From positions 186,001 through 250,000 of the forward strand of contig JAKASJ010000001.1 in NCBI GenBank assembly GCA_021819085.1: DNA of 64,000 nucleotides, in the 5' to 3' direction. The first letter of the stretch is position 1. Every line of letters starts with the position of its first letter. Below are positions 18,353-27,111 of the stretch, one piece after another. The translations under genes and the position numbers were made by a program. The DNA comes from Pseudomonadota bacterium (GTDB lineage Bacteria; Pseudomonadota; Gammaproteobacteria; Acidiferrobacterales; UBA6901). Below the pieces are notes generated by a model, which saw nothing but the letters and a program-made list of their open reading frames with translations, made no database searches and was not told the DNA's origin.

Positions 18353-18949
18353 GAGGCTCCGCCGCCGGGGGATACCGGCGCCCGTTCGCATTTAAGTGAT
18401 GGGGTCACCGTCCCAGACATCAACGCCCGGGTCTGCCGGCACCGCCGGGAACCGATGGCCGCCGGTCCAGGTCCTGACGGCTTGCGACTGGCCGGCCACC
18501 CGGCCACCCGGGCACCGGCCCGCAGCTCGGGATCCGCGAGGGGAATACACCCTGGATCAGGTATTTTGCGACCGGCCGGGACGATAAGGATAGCTTCGGA
18601 CATTTAGACTGAATATAATTTTAGACGGCATTCATTTTTGTCAGGCTCCTCGGCAGGGATGCATGGACCACCGAACAAACGAGGAGGGGCCAGGGAGGCA
18701 TTTTCCCGGGGGAGCGGAAGTCGGGTGGCCGCACGGCCTGCGGCGAGGCGCCCCGCGGAGCCGGTTGGAAGTCGTACGTGGTTCCGCACCGATTCTTGCC
18801 AGGTTGGAAGAAGGGAATGGCCGGCGCCCGCCCGCACGGCCTGTGAAACGAGCGCGTGGAACACGTGCCGGAATGAACCGTTACACACCCGGAAATTATA
18901 GATATTGACGACGATAAGCAACAGCACTTTCAGTCAGGAGCGAAGAAGA
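18353..18949. other. Intergenic region between relA and cytochrome genes
   Basis: About 600 bases between divergent genes. A TATAAT at 18614-18619 is embedded in the AT-rich stretch TTAGACTGAATATAATTTTA, and a TATAGAT lies near 18898 close to the first cytochrome gene; both are candidate -10 elements on the plus strand. Open frames here are short and not protein-like. Confidence 0.45.
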
Positions 18950-19288
18950 ATGTTCAAACACAGCCTGTGCGGTTTAATAACATGCGGTATCCTGGTCGCC
19001 GTCTCGGGGGCGGCGTTCGCCGCCGGCAATCCGATTGCCGGCAAGGCCAAAGCCTTTGACTGTTCCGGGTGCCACGCCGTGGCCGGATACCGGTACCTGT
19101 ATCCCTCCAACAGGGTGCCGAAACTCGGCGGCCAGCACGCGGCCTACATCGTGAACGCGCTCAAGGAATACAAGTCGGGAGCGCGTCCCAATCCTACGAT
19201 GCATGCCAACGCTTCAACCCTCAGCACCCAGGACATGCAGGACATCGCCGCATTCTTCGCCAGCCAGAAAGGCCAATCCGGCAAGTAA
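18950..19288 (+). CDS. Exported monoheme cytochrome c (class I, c4-half type)
   Basis: Periplasmic electron carrier of 112 residues. The ATG at 18950 follows AGGAG by 9 bases. Residues 1-25 are a signal peptide ending in AFAAG. The heme is attached through CSGCH (Cys38, Cys41, His42), and the Met near NPTMHANASTLS is the likely sixth ligand. Between the heme site and GGQHAAYI there is a Tyr-rich insertion (GYRYLYPSNRV) absent from the next gene. It resembles one half of a diheme cytochrome c4. It forms an operon with the adjacent paralogue 13 bases downstream. Confidence 0.92.
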   Translation: MFKHSLCGLITCGILVAVSGAAFAAGNPIAGKAKAFDCSGCHAVAGYRYLYPSNRVPKLGGQHAAYIVNALKEYKSGARPNPTMHANASTLSTQDMQDIAAFFASQKGQSGK

Positions 19289-19301
19289 CAGCCCGAGGAA
19301 C

Positions 19302-19652
19302 ATGATCGTGATCAGAACAGCAATTATAATGACGGTAACGGGCGCACTCGCCCTCGCTTCAGCAAACGTGCTTGCCGAAGGCAATGCCGCGGCCGGAAAG
19401 GTGAAATCGGCGGTGTGCCAGAGCTGTCATGGCGTCGACGGCAACAGCACCAATCCCGAGTTTCCCCGACTCGCCGGCCAGTTCCCGGACTATCTCATCC
19501 ACGCATTGAAGCAATACAAATCCGGAGCGCGCAAGAATGCCATCATGAATGCATTTGCCGCGCATCTGTCGACCCAGGACATGGAGGACATTGCTGCCTA
19601 CTTCTCCAGCCAGAAGGGGCTGAAGGTATTGCGTTACACTATGCCCAAGTAA
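19302..19652 (+). CDS. Exported monoheme cytochrome c, paralogue of the preceding gene
   Basis: 116 residues. The ATG at 19302 follows GAGGAAC. A signal peptide ends near NVLAEG. Heme attachment is at CQSCH (Cys39, Cys42, His43), with Met in the KNAIMNAFAAHLS segment as the probable axial ligand. The C-terminal LSTQDMEDIAAYFSSQKG nearly repeats the end of the first protein, so the pair arose by tandem duplication. Together they could act like the two heme domains of a c4 cytochrome, shuttling electrons to a terminal oxidase. Confidence 0.92.
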   Translation: MIVIRTAIIMTVTGALALASANVLAEGNAAAGKVKSAVCQSCHGVDGNSTNPEFPRLAGQFPDYLIHALKQYKSGARKNAIMNAFAAHLSTQDMEDIAAYFSSQKGLKVLRYTMPK

Positions 19653-19676
19653 GCCACGCCGCCTTCTCCCCGGGCT

Positions 19677-19699
19677 CCGGACAGGGATGTCCTGTCCGG
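19677..19699 (+). terminator. Stem-loop after the cytochrome pair
   Basis: CCGGACAGG-GATGT-CCTGTCCGG forms a perfect nine-base stem with a five-base loop, 24 bases after the second cytochrome stop. There is no T-run, so it may be a weak terminator or an mRNA-stabilising hairpin rather than a classical Rho-independent site. Confidence 0.4.
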
Positions 19700-19932
19700 T
19701 ACCCAGGCTTCCCTCGATCAGAACCCGGCCGGAGTCCGCCGACACCCGGCCCGTGGCGGTTCCCGGGGTCCTCAGGGTCCCGCCGCCGGTCGTTCCTGCC
19801 GGGCGGGATCGCCGTGTGGCGCGCCAGCGCACCGCGAAGCTCTGTGCGGCCTGCATCTTGAAGCATTGCTCCGCAACCCTCATAGTTCTGGCAATCAGCG
19901 CCATCGAAAGCGCGTCGGGACCCGGTCGATCG

Positions 19933-20883
19933 ATGAAATTCAAGGACTACTACAAGATCATGGGGCTCTCGCGTGACGCCAGCGCCGACGAGATCAAGCG
20001 AGCCTATCGCAAACTCGCACGCAAGTATCACCCCGATGTGAGCAAGGAACCTCAGGCCGAGGAACGCTTTAAGGAGCTTGGCGAGGCCTACGAGGTGCTG
20101 CGCGACACAGAGAAGCGTGCTGCCTACGATCACCTTGGCGCTTCCTGGCAGCCGGGACAGGATTTCACCCCGCCACCGAACTGGCAGGGGGGCGGGTTCG
20201 AGTTCCACCAGGGCGCTGCCGACCCCGCGGCGAACCATCATTTCAGCGACTTCTTCGAATCCCTCTTCGGGCACGCATTTCACGCTGGAGCCGGGGCAAC
20301 GGGCGCCGGCCCGCGCACGCGCGGGCAGGACCAGCATTCCAAAATCACGATCAGCCTCGATGACGCCTACCACGGCGCGACGCGCATCATTCAGCTGGCT
20401 GTGCCGGAATGGGATGCCACGGGCAGCAGGGTCATGCGCAATCACGCACTCCAGGTCCAGATCCCGCACGGCGTCGTTCAGGGACAGCAGATACGCCTTG
20501 CCGGACAGGGCGCTGCGGGGGCGGGCGGCGGCCCGCGCGGAGACCTTTACCTCGAGGTCCAGTTACAGCCCCATCCGCTTTTCAAGTCCGAAGGGCACGA
20601 CATCTACCTCAATCTGCCGCTCACCCCCTGGGAGGCGGCACTCGGGGCCCAGCTCACGGTACCCACACTCGGCGGCAATGTCGAAGTCAAGATCCCTGCG
20701 GGTTCGCAGTCCGGGCAGAAACTGCGGCTCAAGGGACGCGGCCTGGGCAGCAAGACCCGCGGAGATCAGTACATCGTGCTCCAGATCGTGGCGCCACCGG
20801 CGATGACTCCGGCCGCCAGAGAGTTCTATGAGCGGATGTCACGGGAACTGCCGTTCAATCCGCGCAGCCACATGGGGGTTTAA
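19933..20883 (+). CDS. cbpA: DnaJ-like co-chaperone CbpA
   Basis: J-domain partner of DnaK that also binds curved DNA in characterised relatives. 316 residues from the ATG at 19933; the longer open frame upstream adds an unrelated Arg/Pro-rich leader. The J domain covers about residues 1-70 with the YHPD tetrapeptide essential for DnaK stimulation. A Gly/Phe/His-containing linker follows, then two C-terminal beta-sandwich domains (ISLDDAYHGATR, VEVKIPAGSQSGQKLRLKG). It lacks the Cys-rich zinc domain of true DnaJ. cbpM begins 1 base after the stop codon, so the two are translationally coupled. Confidence 0.94.
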   Translation: MKFKDYYKIMGLSRDASADEIKRAYRKLARKYHPDVSKEPQAEERFKELGEAYEVLRDTEKRAAYDHLGASWQPGQDFTPPPNWQGGGFEFHQGAADPAANHHFSDFFESLFGHAFHAGAGATGAGPRTRGQDQHSKITISLDDAYHGATRIIQLAVPEWDATGSRVMRNHALQVQIPHGVVQGQQIRLAGQGAAGAGGGPRGDLYLEVQLQPHPLFKSEGHDIYLNLPLTPWEAALGAQLTVPTLGGNVEVKIPAGSQSGQKLRLKGRGLGSKTRGDQYIVLQIVAPPAMTPAAREFYERMSRELPFNPRSHMGV

Positions 20884-20884
20884 G

Positions 20885-21214
20885 GTGCCAGACAAGACCG
20901 TGACGATCACCGCCACCGTGCTCGACGAAGACGTGATGCTCTCCGTCGACCAGCTTTGCGCGTCGCTCGGGCTGGAGCCGGATGATCTCATTGCATACGT
21001 GCAGGAAGGTCTGGTGGAGCCGCGCGGTACAGGCCCGCAGACCTGGAAGTTTCCCGGTCCGGCGCTGAAGCGCCTGCACACCGCGTTGCGACTTGGGCGG
21101 GAACTCGAAATCGACTTTGCCGGCACCATCCTGGCCGTTGACCTGCTGGAGGAGATCGAACGTCTGCGTGCGCGGGTGCGCGCGCTCGAACAACTGCTGG
21201 GCGAGACGCGCTAG
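20885..21214 (+). CDS. cbpM: CbpA modulator CbpM
   Basis: Small MerR-like protein of 109 residues that in E. coli binds the CbpA J domain and restrains its co-chaperone and DNA-binding activity. The GTG at 20885 follows the cbpA stop by a single base, with a G-run just upstream as ribosome binding site. The N-terminal helix-turn-helix-like part (SVDQLCASLGLEPDDLIAYV) is followed by EPRGTGPQTWKF and a C-terminal coiled coil (LLEEIERLRARVRALEQLL). Position and length support the call strongly. Confidence 0.9.
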   Translation: MPDKTVTITATVLDEDVMLSVDQLCASLGLEPDDLIAYVQEGLVEPRGTGPQTWKFPGPALKRLHTALRLGRELEIDFAGTILAVDLLEEIERLRARVRALEQLLGETR

Positions 21215-21931
21215 CACGCCGCGGCATCCGGTCCGCTACGCCTGCGCCGCCCGCCCGACCGGTGGAATCCGCTCACTGCCGGAGCCTGTCGGGGCGTACC
21301 TCAAGCTTGCACATCGCCGCCCCGTTGTTCACACTGGAATGCAACAGAACCGGAATTACATCGCTCACCGTGGGTGAGGCTGTCTGCAGGAGGCCTCATG
21401 CGTTTCCGTGAAGGCGACGCTGTCAACGTATCGATCCACGTTCGCGCGCGCCAGTGCTGTCCGGGCATCAGGTTTCATGAAGAAACGCTGAGCCGGGCAG
21501 CGCGTCAGTCCGGTGTCCCACGCGACGATCGGGGTCGACTCCGTGGCCGCGACGCCGCTGCGCGACTGGCGGACGCGGTGCTGAAGGAGCGCCGGGCAGG
21601 GCCTGCCCCTCCTCCGGTATCGCGCTGAAACCGGGGTTACCGGAGCGCGCCGTGCGCACCGACCGGTGCACGGTGAGCCGGAAAGCAAGTGCTCGTGTGG
21701 CGGATCACTGCAACAGCCGGACTGCCGGCTCGGCCGGACCCGCCGACAGACTATAATTCACCTTGATCTGCCGCGTGCCGGCGCACGGTTTGCCGCCCTG
21801 GCTACGAGGTGATCGGGCGGCGCATGCCGCCGTCGTTCCGCGGCTTGCGGACAGGGGATGCGCCGGACCTTTCAGAGCGGGCTATCCTCACCGGGGACAG
21901 CCGCACGAAAGCGAATGCGAGGAAACAGCCG
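21215..21931. other. Intergenic region with a candidate promoter for the transglycosylase
   Basis: About 720 bases. A clear -10 TATAAT lies at 21752-21757; no good -35 is seen at the right spacing. An open frame in register with the transglycosylase begins at 21809, but its first 41 codons are not protein-like. Frames at 21365-21688 on both strands have no ribosome binding site or recognisable product. The region could hold an untranslated leader of roughly 170 bases. Confidence 0.45.
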
Positions 21932-22522
21932 GTGTTCCAGCGGATAACGCGTCTCTCCGCCTTATGGGCGGTCATGGCATCACTGGTGCTGGTGGCTCCG
22001 GCCCTCGGCGCCAGCCGGCCGCCGGTGGTCGATCCGGTGCTCAAGGCGCTGCTCAAGAAGGCCGTGAGCGATCCGCGCAGTTTCCGCGACCGATACTCCG
22101 CCGAGGTCTGGCTCATGGACATGTCGCAACGCCTCAAGTCGCGCATCCCCAACGACGCCTTCCGCATGAAGCTGCTCGAGAACGTGCATTACGAGGCCAT
22201 CCGCGCCGGCCTCAAGCCGGAACTGGTGCTTTCGGTAATCCAGGTGGAAAGCAATTTTCATCGCTTCGCGATTTCCGCTGCCGGCGCCCGCGGTCTCATG
22301 CAGGTGATGCCGTTCTGGCTCAGGGAAATCGGAAAACCGGGAGACGACCTGTTCCGCGTGCAGACGAACCTTCGCTACGGGTGCACCATCCTCAAGTACT
22401 ACCTGGACAAGGAGCATGGCAACCTGAGCCACGCCCTCGCCCTCTACAACGGCAGCCCGGGCCGGGATCGCTATGTGGCGCAGGTATACCAGGCGTTTCA
22501 GAGGAGCTGGTTTTCGCAATGA
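21932..22522 (+). CDS. Lytic transglycosylase (SLT domain)
   Basis: Periplasmic muramidase-like enzyme that cleaves the glycan strand of peptidoglycan to 1,6-anhydro products. The GTG at 21932 is preferred because GAGGAA sits 8-13 bases upstream and a signal peptide starts right there (ALWAVMASLVLVAPALGAS). The SLT domain contains the catalytic Glu in VIQVESNFHRFAIS, then GARGLMQVMPFW and the downstream NLRYGCTILKYYL and ALALYNGSPG motifs. The mature protein is a single-domain form. It is convergent with the acylphosphatase. Confidence 0.9.
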   Translation: MFQRITRLSALWAVMASLVLVAPALGASRPPVVDPVLKALLKKAVSDPRSFRDRYSAEVWLMDMSQRLKSRIPNDAFRMKLLENVHYEAIRAGLKPELVLSVIQVESNFHRFAISAAGARGLMQVMPFWLREIGKPGDDLFRVQTNLRYGCTILKYYLDKEHGNLSHALALYNGSPGRDRYVAQVYQAFQRSWFSQ

Positions 22523-22535
22523 GCAGCTGCCCGCC

Positions 22536-22814
22536 TCAATAGTGGATGTTGAATCCTGCGAACTGCTCGGCCGGCGCCGGAAAGCATGCCACCTCCGTCA
22601 CCCGGGCCGCGGGAGGACCCTGCCACAGCCACGCTTCGAGCTGCCTGAGCTGTTGATCCGCGCCGCAGGCAACCACCTCTACGGTCCCGTCATCCCGGTT
22701 TCGCACCCAGCCGCGGAGTCCGAGGCGCTGTCCCTCGTGCCGGGTTGCGGCGCGGAAGAACACTCCCTGGACCCGGCCCGACACGACAAAGCGCATGCAG
22801 GGTGACGATATCAT
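22536..22814 (-). CDS. acyP: Acylphosphatase
   Basis: Hydrolyses acyl phosphates. The 92-residue length from the ATG at 22814 matches the family. SGRVQGVFFRAAT contains the catalytic Arg and GWVRNRDDG the catalytic Asn; both motifs parallel the N-terminal domain of HypF in this window. A start six codons downstream (22796) is possible. The gene ends 13 bases from the convergent transglycosylase stop. Confidence 0.92.
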   Translation of the reverse strand: MISSPCMRFVVSGRVQGVFFRAATRHEGQRLGLRGWVRNRDDGTVEVVACGADQQLRQLEAWLWQGPPAARVTEVACFPAPAEQFAGFNIHY

Positions 22815-22921
22815 TCCCGCTTCATGCATCAACCAGTTCGCCTCAATATCTGCAGGCGCCCGACAACGACTGCGCCCCGCATCACCGGGCGCCGGCACGG
22901 ACCCCGGCCAATCGCCTGAGA

Positions 22922-22927
22922 TATAAT
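22922..22927 (+). promoter_or_regulatory. Candidate -10 element upstream of the aspartase-family gene
   Basis: A consensus TATAAT stands 69 bases before the ATG at 22996. The hexamer 17 bases upstream reads GGACCC, a weak -35. It is the only consensus-like -10 in this short divergent region. Confidence 0.45.
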
Positions 22928-22995
22928 GACGCGCCGACGGATCTCAAGACAACCCGGACCGTCCGCTATCCGCCTATCGCCACCCAGGAGCCGAT

Positions 22996-24396
22996 ATGAC
23001 CGCATCCTTCCGCACGGAAAAAGACAGCCTTGGCGAGTTTTCGGTGCCTGCCGACGCCTGGTACGGCATCCAGACCGCGCGCGCCGCAGGCAACTTTCCG
23101 ATTTCCGGACGACGCCCCGACCGCGACTTCATCATCGCCCACGCCCGCATCAAATATGCTGCGGCACGCGCAAATCTCGCAGCCGGATGGCTCGATGAGC
23201 GCAGCACACAGGCCATCCTGCAGTCTGCCGCAGCCATCATCGACGGGAACTACCACGAGGAATTCGTCGTTGACCGCTTCCAGGCCGGCGCAGGAACGAG
23301 CCATAACATGAACACCAATGAGGTCATTGCCAACCTGGCCAACGTGGCCCTGGGAGGAAAAAAGGGCGAATACCGGCCCGTCAATCCCAACGATCACGTC
23401 AACATGGGCCAGAGCACGAATGACACCATTCCCACGGCGATCCGCCTTGCCGCGCTTGCCAAACTGCCGCGCCTTCTGGCAGCAGCCGAGGCGATGGCTG
23501 CGGAGTACGAGCAGATCGGCCGGCGGGAGGCCCAGACCGTCAAGAGCGGACGCACCCATCTGCAAGACGCCGTACCCACCACGCTCGGAAGGGAGTTCCA
23601 GGCTTACGCCTGGACTTTGCGCCGTTGCGCGGATGCGCTACGGGCCACGCGATTGCTGCTGTGCGACATCGGGCTCGGCGGTTCGGCAGTCGGCACCGGC
23701 CTCAACACGAGTCCCGGCTATGCCGAACGTGTCGCGCAGGAACTTGCGCAGCTCACCGGTGAGCCGATCCGGGCCGGCGCCGATCTGAGCGCACAGATGC
23801 AGTCGATGTCCGACCTGATGCAGCTGTCCGGCACGATCCGTACGCTCGCGCTGGAACTCACCCGCATCAGCAACGACATGCGTTTGCTGGCCTCCGGACC
23901 GCGCACCGGCCTGGCCGAGATCGTGCTGCCTGCAGTGCAGCCCGGATCGAGCATCATGCCGGGAAAAGTCAATCCGGTGATGTTCGAGATGCTGAACCAG
24001 GTTTGTTACCAGGTCATCGGTCAGGACACGGCCGTCGCCCTCATGGTCCAGGCCGGGCAGCTCGAACTGAATGTGATGATGCCGGCTCTCGGCTCGGCGC
24101 TGTTCGACGCAATGGATTGGCTTACCAATGCCATACGCGCCGCCACCGAGAAAAATCTCAAGGGACTGACCGTCGACCGCGCACGCTGCCGCGACTATGC
24201 GCACGGCAGCGTCGGTCTCGCCACGCTGCTCAACACCGCCATCGGCTACGCCGCGGCCGCCGAGGTCGCCAAGGAATCACAGCATAGCGGGCGTCCGGTG
24301 CGTGATATCGTGGCCGCACGTGGGCTCATGAGCGCGGACCGGTTCGAACGGCTGGTGGAAGAGGCCGCAATACGCGGCAACATCGAAAAGCCGTGA
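22996..24396 (+). CDS. aspA: Aspartase/fumarase-family lyase, probably aspartate ammonia-lyase
   Basis: 466 residues of the class II fumarase/aspartase fold, a cytoplasmic homotetramer. The signature GSSIMPGKVNPVM with the mobile-loop catalytic Ser is intact, as are GRTHLQDAVP and STNDTIPTA. The substrate segments GAGTSHNMNTNEV and NPNDHVNMGQ resemble aspartases more than FumC (GSGTQSNMN, HPNDDVN), so deamination of aspartate to fumarate is favoured. Fumarase activity cannot be excluded from sequence alone. gluQ starts within its last codon and stop through a GTGA overlap, indicating one operon. Confidence 0.88.
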   Translation: MTASFRTEKDSLGEFSVPADAWYGIQTARAAGNFPISGRRPDRDFIIAHARIKYAAARANLAAGWLDERSTQAILQSAAAIIDGNYHEEFVVDRFQAGAGTSHNMNTNEVIANLANVALGGKKGEYRPVNPNDHVNMGQSTNDTIPTAIRLAALAKLPRLLAAAEAMAAEYEQIGRREAQTVKSGRTHLQDAVPTTLGREFQAYAWTLRRCADALRATRLLLCDIGLGGSAVGTGLNTSPGYAERVAQELAQLTGEPIRAGADLSAQMQSMSDLMQLSGTIRTLALELTRISNDMRLLASGPRTGLAEIVLPAVQPGSSIMPGKVNPVMFEMLNQVCYQVIGQDTAVALMVQAGQLELNVMMPALGSALFDAMDWLTNAIRAATEKNLKGLTVDRARCRDYAHGSVGLATLLNTAIGYAAAAEVAKESQHSGRPVRDIVAARGLMSADRFERLVEEAAIRGNIEKP

Positions 24397-25343
24397 CCCG
24401 CGACGGGCGTGCCGCATCCACCGCCCGGCGTTCTGCTCCGGCATGTCGCGGGCGCTTCGCACCCTCCCCGACCGGCCCGCTGCACTTCGGATCCCTGGTT
24501 GCCGCAACCGGCAGCTTTCTGCAGGCCCGTAGCCGAGGCGGGGAATGGATTGTGCGCATCGAGGATCTGGATCCGCCGCGCGTCGTTGCCGGCGCAGCCG
24601 ACGGAATACTGCGCACGCTCGAGGCATTCGGGCTCGCCTGGGACGGCCCCGTGGGCTTCCAGAGCCGCAATGACGCGGCGTATCGCGATGCACTTGCCAG
24701 GCTGGAATCCCACGGAGCCCTGTACGGCTGCAGCTGCACGCGCAGTGAAATCGCCGATTCCAGCGTACGCGGCATAGACGGCCCGGTCTATCCAGGGACC
24801 TGCCGCGATGCGCGGCGCAATGGCCCCGCCCTGCGGGTGCGCACCGCGGCCGAAGAGATCGCGTTCTTCGATCTCATTCAGGGCGAGGTACGCTGTGCGC
24901 TGGCGCGCGAAATCGGTGATTTCGTGGTGCGGCGCGCGGATGGCCTGTATGCCTATCAGCTTGCCGTGGCGGTGGATGACGCGGCGCAGCGGGTCACCGA
25001 AGTGGTGCGCGGTGCCGATCTGCTTTTCTCCACGCCCCGCCAGATCCACCTGCAGAGGCTGCTCGGTCTTGCCACCCCGCGGTATGCACACCTGCCGCTG
25101 GCGGTGGACCGGCACGGCGAAAAGCTCGGAAAGCAGACGTATGCTGCCGCAATCGGCGGTCACGAACCGGTTGCGGTACTTTTCGAAGTGCTTCGGTTTC
25201 TCGGACAGCGGCCTCCGGACGAACTGCGTGAAAGCGACCTGGACAGTTTCTGGCGCTGGGCTATCGATCACTGGCAGGTGCAGCGGGTACCGCCGCAAGC
25301 GCCCCCGGTCGGCGACCCGGCTGCCGCAGCACGTCAGCGCTAG
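24393..25343 (+). CDS. gluQ: Glutamyl-Q tRNA(Asp) synthetase
   Basis: Truncated glutamyl-tRNA synthetase paralogue that attaches glutamate to the queuosine base at position 34 of tRNA(Asp). It has only the catalytic Rossmann domain (316 residues, no anticodon-binding half). RFAPSPTGPLHFGSL is the HIGH-type motif, RIEDLDPPR the adjacent strand, and GEKLGKQT replaces KMSKS. Zinc-type Cys residues occur in CSCTR and YPGTC. It starts with GTG overlapping the preceding stop (GTGA), so it is translationally coupled. Confidence 0.94.
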   Translation: MTRDGRAASTARRSAPACRGRFAPSPTGPLHFGSLVAATGSFLQARSRGGEWIVRIEDLDPPRVVAGAADGILRTLEAFGLAWDGPVGFQSRNDAAYRDALARLESHGALYGCSCTRSEIADSSVRGIDGPVYPGTCRDARRNGPALRVRTAAEEIAFFDLIQGEVRCALAREIGDFVVRRADGLYAYQLAVAVDDAAQRVTEVVRGADLLFSTPRQIHLQRLLGLATPRYAHLPLAVDRHGEKLGKQTYAAAIGGHEPVAVLFEVLRFLGQRPPDELRESDLDSFWRWAIDHWQVQRVPPQAPPVGDPAAAARQR

Positions 25344-25439
25344 CAGGCACGCCACGCCGCAGTCGCGCGCGGCACGCGTGCGAGGGATGACGGTACCCGG
25401 GATCGGCACCGGCATGACTGGCCCAACCCCGCCTTCAGG

Positions 25440-26138
25440 TCAGGCCAGGTCAAACACCAGCAGTTCGGCGCCTCTGGCAGAATCCAGCACGAGCTCCGGT
25501 TCGCCGGCAATCTTCGCGCCATCGCCCGCGCCAAGCTGCCGGCCATTGATGCGTACCGTGCCGCGCGCCACCTGCACATAGGCCCGCCGACCCGGGCCGA
25601 GCATGTAACGGGCGCTGTCGCCGCCATCAAATCGCCCTGCGTACAGCGATACATCCTGATGGAGGAGGACCGAACCGTCACGCCCGTCGGAGGACGCCAC
25701 CAGCCTCAGCCTTCCGTCAAACTCCTGCGGCCCGAAATGACGCTGCTCATAGCTCGGCGCCAGACCGCTTTCACGCGGCACAATCCAGATCTGCAGAAAG
25801 TGCACGATCGCATCCGGCGATGCATTGTATTCGCTGTGGCGAACACCGGTGCCGGCACTCATGCGCTGCACGTCTCCTGCACGGATTACCGAGCCGTTGC
25901 CCATGCTGTCCTTGTGCTCCAGAGAACCGTCCAGCACGTAGGTAACGATTTCCATGTCGCGATGGCCGTGGGTCGGAAATCCGGTTCCGGGATTCACCCG
26001 GTCCTCGTTGATGACGCGCAGATGACCGAAACCCATGTGTACTGGATCGTGGTAATCGGCAAAAGAGAATGTATGGAAGCTGTCCAGCCAGCCGTGATTA
26101 GCATGACCGCGCGTTTCCGACTTGCGGATTTCAATCAT
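25440..26138 (-). CDS. Pirin-family bicupin (YhhW-like)
   Basis: Cupin protein of 232 residues, close to the length of E. coli YhhW, a quercetin 2,3-dioxygenase in vitro. The metal site is visible: FPTHGHRDMEIVTYV (two His) and GTGVRHSEYN (His and Glu). The opening IEIRKSETRGHANHGWLDS is typical. The ATG at 26138 is chosen over a longer start that adds ten unrelated residues. Its physiological role is unknown in most bacteria; redox or stress functions are proposed. It is divergent from the acetate transporter. Confidence 0.9.
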   Translation of the reverse strand: MIEIRKSETRGHANHGWLDSFHTFSFADYHDPVHMGFGHLRVINEDRVNPGTGFPTHGHRDMEIVTYVLDGSLEHKDSMGNGSVIRAGDVQRMSAGTGVRHSEYNASPDAIVHFLQIWIVPRESGLAPSYEQRHFGPQEFDGRLRLVASSDGRDGSVLLHQDVSLYAGRFDGGDSARYMLGPGRRAYVQVARGTVRINGRQLGAGDGAKIAGEPELVLDSARGAELLVFDLA

Positions 26139-26482
26139 GATGCACCCCGTCAGCCTGGTTCGGCACACAGGCGGATGATTCGTACATATTATTTAGTGGC
26201 CGGGCTTCCGTGGCCACGCACGGATGGTAACTTCATGTGGCGGCCGCGCGCCATCCCCAGATTCCTTACGTGAGGCAACGAATCGATTTCACCCGGATTT
26301 CCAGGTGAGGCAACAGGTCCTTCCGGGTGAGACGCCCCTGCACGCGCTGGCATTCGCCATACATTATCGTTTGCTTATATGCACGCAAATCATCTCCGCA
26401 GGACAGGTTCCAATACTGCTTGCGCGGGAAGGCGGGCCCTAATATCTTGGCGTTCTCATCAACAACAGTGGGAGGACATCTC
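26139..26482. promoter_or_regulatory. Divergent promoter region with a 10-bp direct repeat
   Basis: About 345 bases between pirin and satP. The decamer GTGAGGCAAC occurs at 26270-26279 and again at 26305-26314, exactly 35 bases apart, and a related CGGGTGAG follows. Such phased repeats may be activator or repressor half-sites for one of the divergent genes. No gene is seen. Confidence 0.4.
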
Positions 26483-27067
26483 ATGGCGGCGGACGCATCC
26501 AAAATGGCGAATCCTGCACCGCTCGGTCTCGTCGGTTTCGGGCTTACCACGGTAATTCTGAGTCTGGTTAACGCCGGCGTGTTGCCGCCGGGCGGAGAGC
26601 AGGTGGTGATTCCGCTCGCTTTTGCGTATGGCGGTCTCATACAGATGATTGCCGGCATACTGGAATTTCGTACTGGCAATACCTTCGGCACCGTGGCATT
26701 CCTCAGCTATGGCGCATTCTGGTGGTGGTTTGCCCTTCTGGTCCTGCTCGGTGGCCATGGCATACTCGATTTGTCACAAGCGGGAAGCGCGATCGGCGTC
26801 ACACTGATCGGGTGGGGCGTTTTCACGCTTTACATGTGGATCGCCACATTCCGGCTTAGCAAGGCGCTATGGTGGATTTTCCTGACCCTGTGGATCACAT
26901 ACTTCCTGCTCGGATTCGGCGCTTTGTTCGGCAAAAGCGAGATGCATGTCGCAGGCGGGTGGCTCGGTCTCGTCTGCGGCCTGCTCGCCATGTACACGAG
27001 CTTCGCCTTGGTCACGAATGCAACGTTCGGCAAGACGGTGATTCCGGTAGGTGCGCCGCCCGGCTGA
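26483..27067 (+). CDS. satP: Acetate/succinate transporter, SatP (GPR1/FUN34/YaaH) family
   Basis: Inner-membrane importer of acetate. The 194-residue protein has the family signature NPAPLGL near residue 10 and six hydrophobic helices; GGLIQMIAGILEFRTGNTFG is the conserved second-third helix region. The ATG at 26483 follows GGGAGG. acs follows 338 bases downstream in the same direction, giving an acetate uptake and activation module. Confidence 0.92.
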   Translation: MAADASKMANPAPLGLVGFGLTTVILSLVNAGVLPPGGEQVVIPLAFAYGGLIQMIAGILEFRTGNTFGTVAFLSYGAFWWWFALLVLLGGHGILDLSQAGSAIGVTLIGWGVFTLYMWIATFRLSKALWWIFLTLWITYFLLGFGALFGKSEMHVAGGWLGLVCGLLAMYTSFALVTNATFGKTVIPVGAPPG

Positions 27068-27086
27068 GGAAGGATGGGGGGTTCGG

Positions 27087-27111
27087 GGGCGGCCGCCTCG
27101 TGCGGCCGCCC
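27087..27111 (+). terminator. Strong GC hairpin after satP
   Basis: GGGCGGCCGC-CTCGT-GCGGCCGCCC forms a perfect ten-base stem, 20 bases after the satP stop. It lacks a following T-run. It probably attenuates or ends the satP transcript, so acs may have its own promoter. Confidence 0.5.

Noticed and set aside
15989-18607. 872-codon plus-strand open frame antisense to relA
   Set aside because: RelA on the minus strand has all family domains; the antisense frame is a codon-bias artefact.
21365-21688. Overlapping frames on both strands between cbpM and the transglycosylase
   Set aside because: No start signal or similarity to a known family; Arg/Ala-rich shadow composition.
22996-24396. Calling this gene fumC
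   Set aside because: The GAGTSHNMNTNEV and NPNDHVN segments fit aspartase better than fumarase, although fumarase cannot be ruled out.
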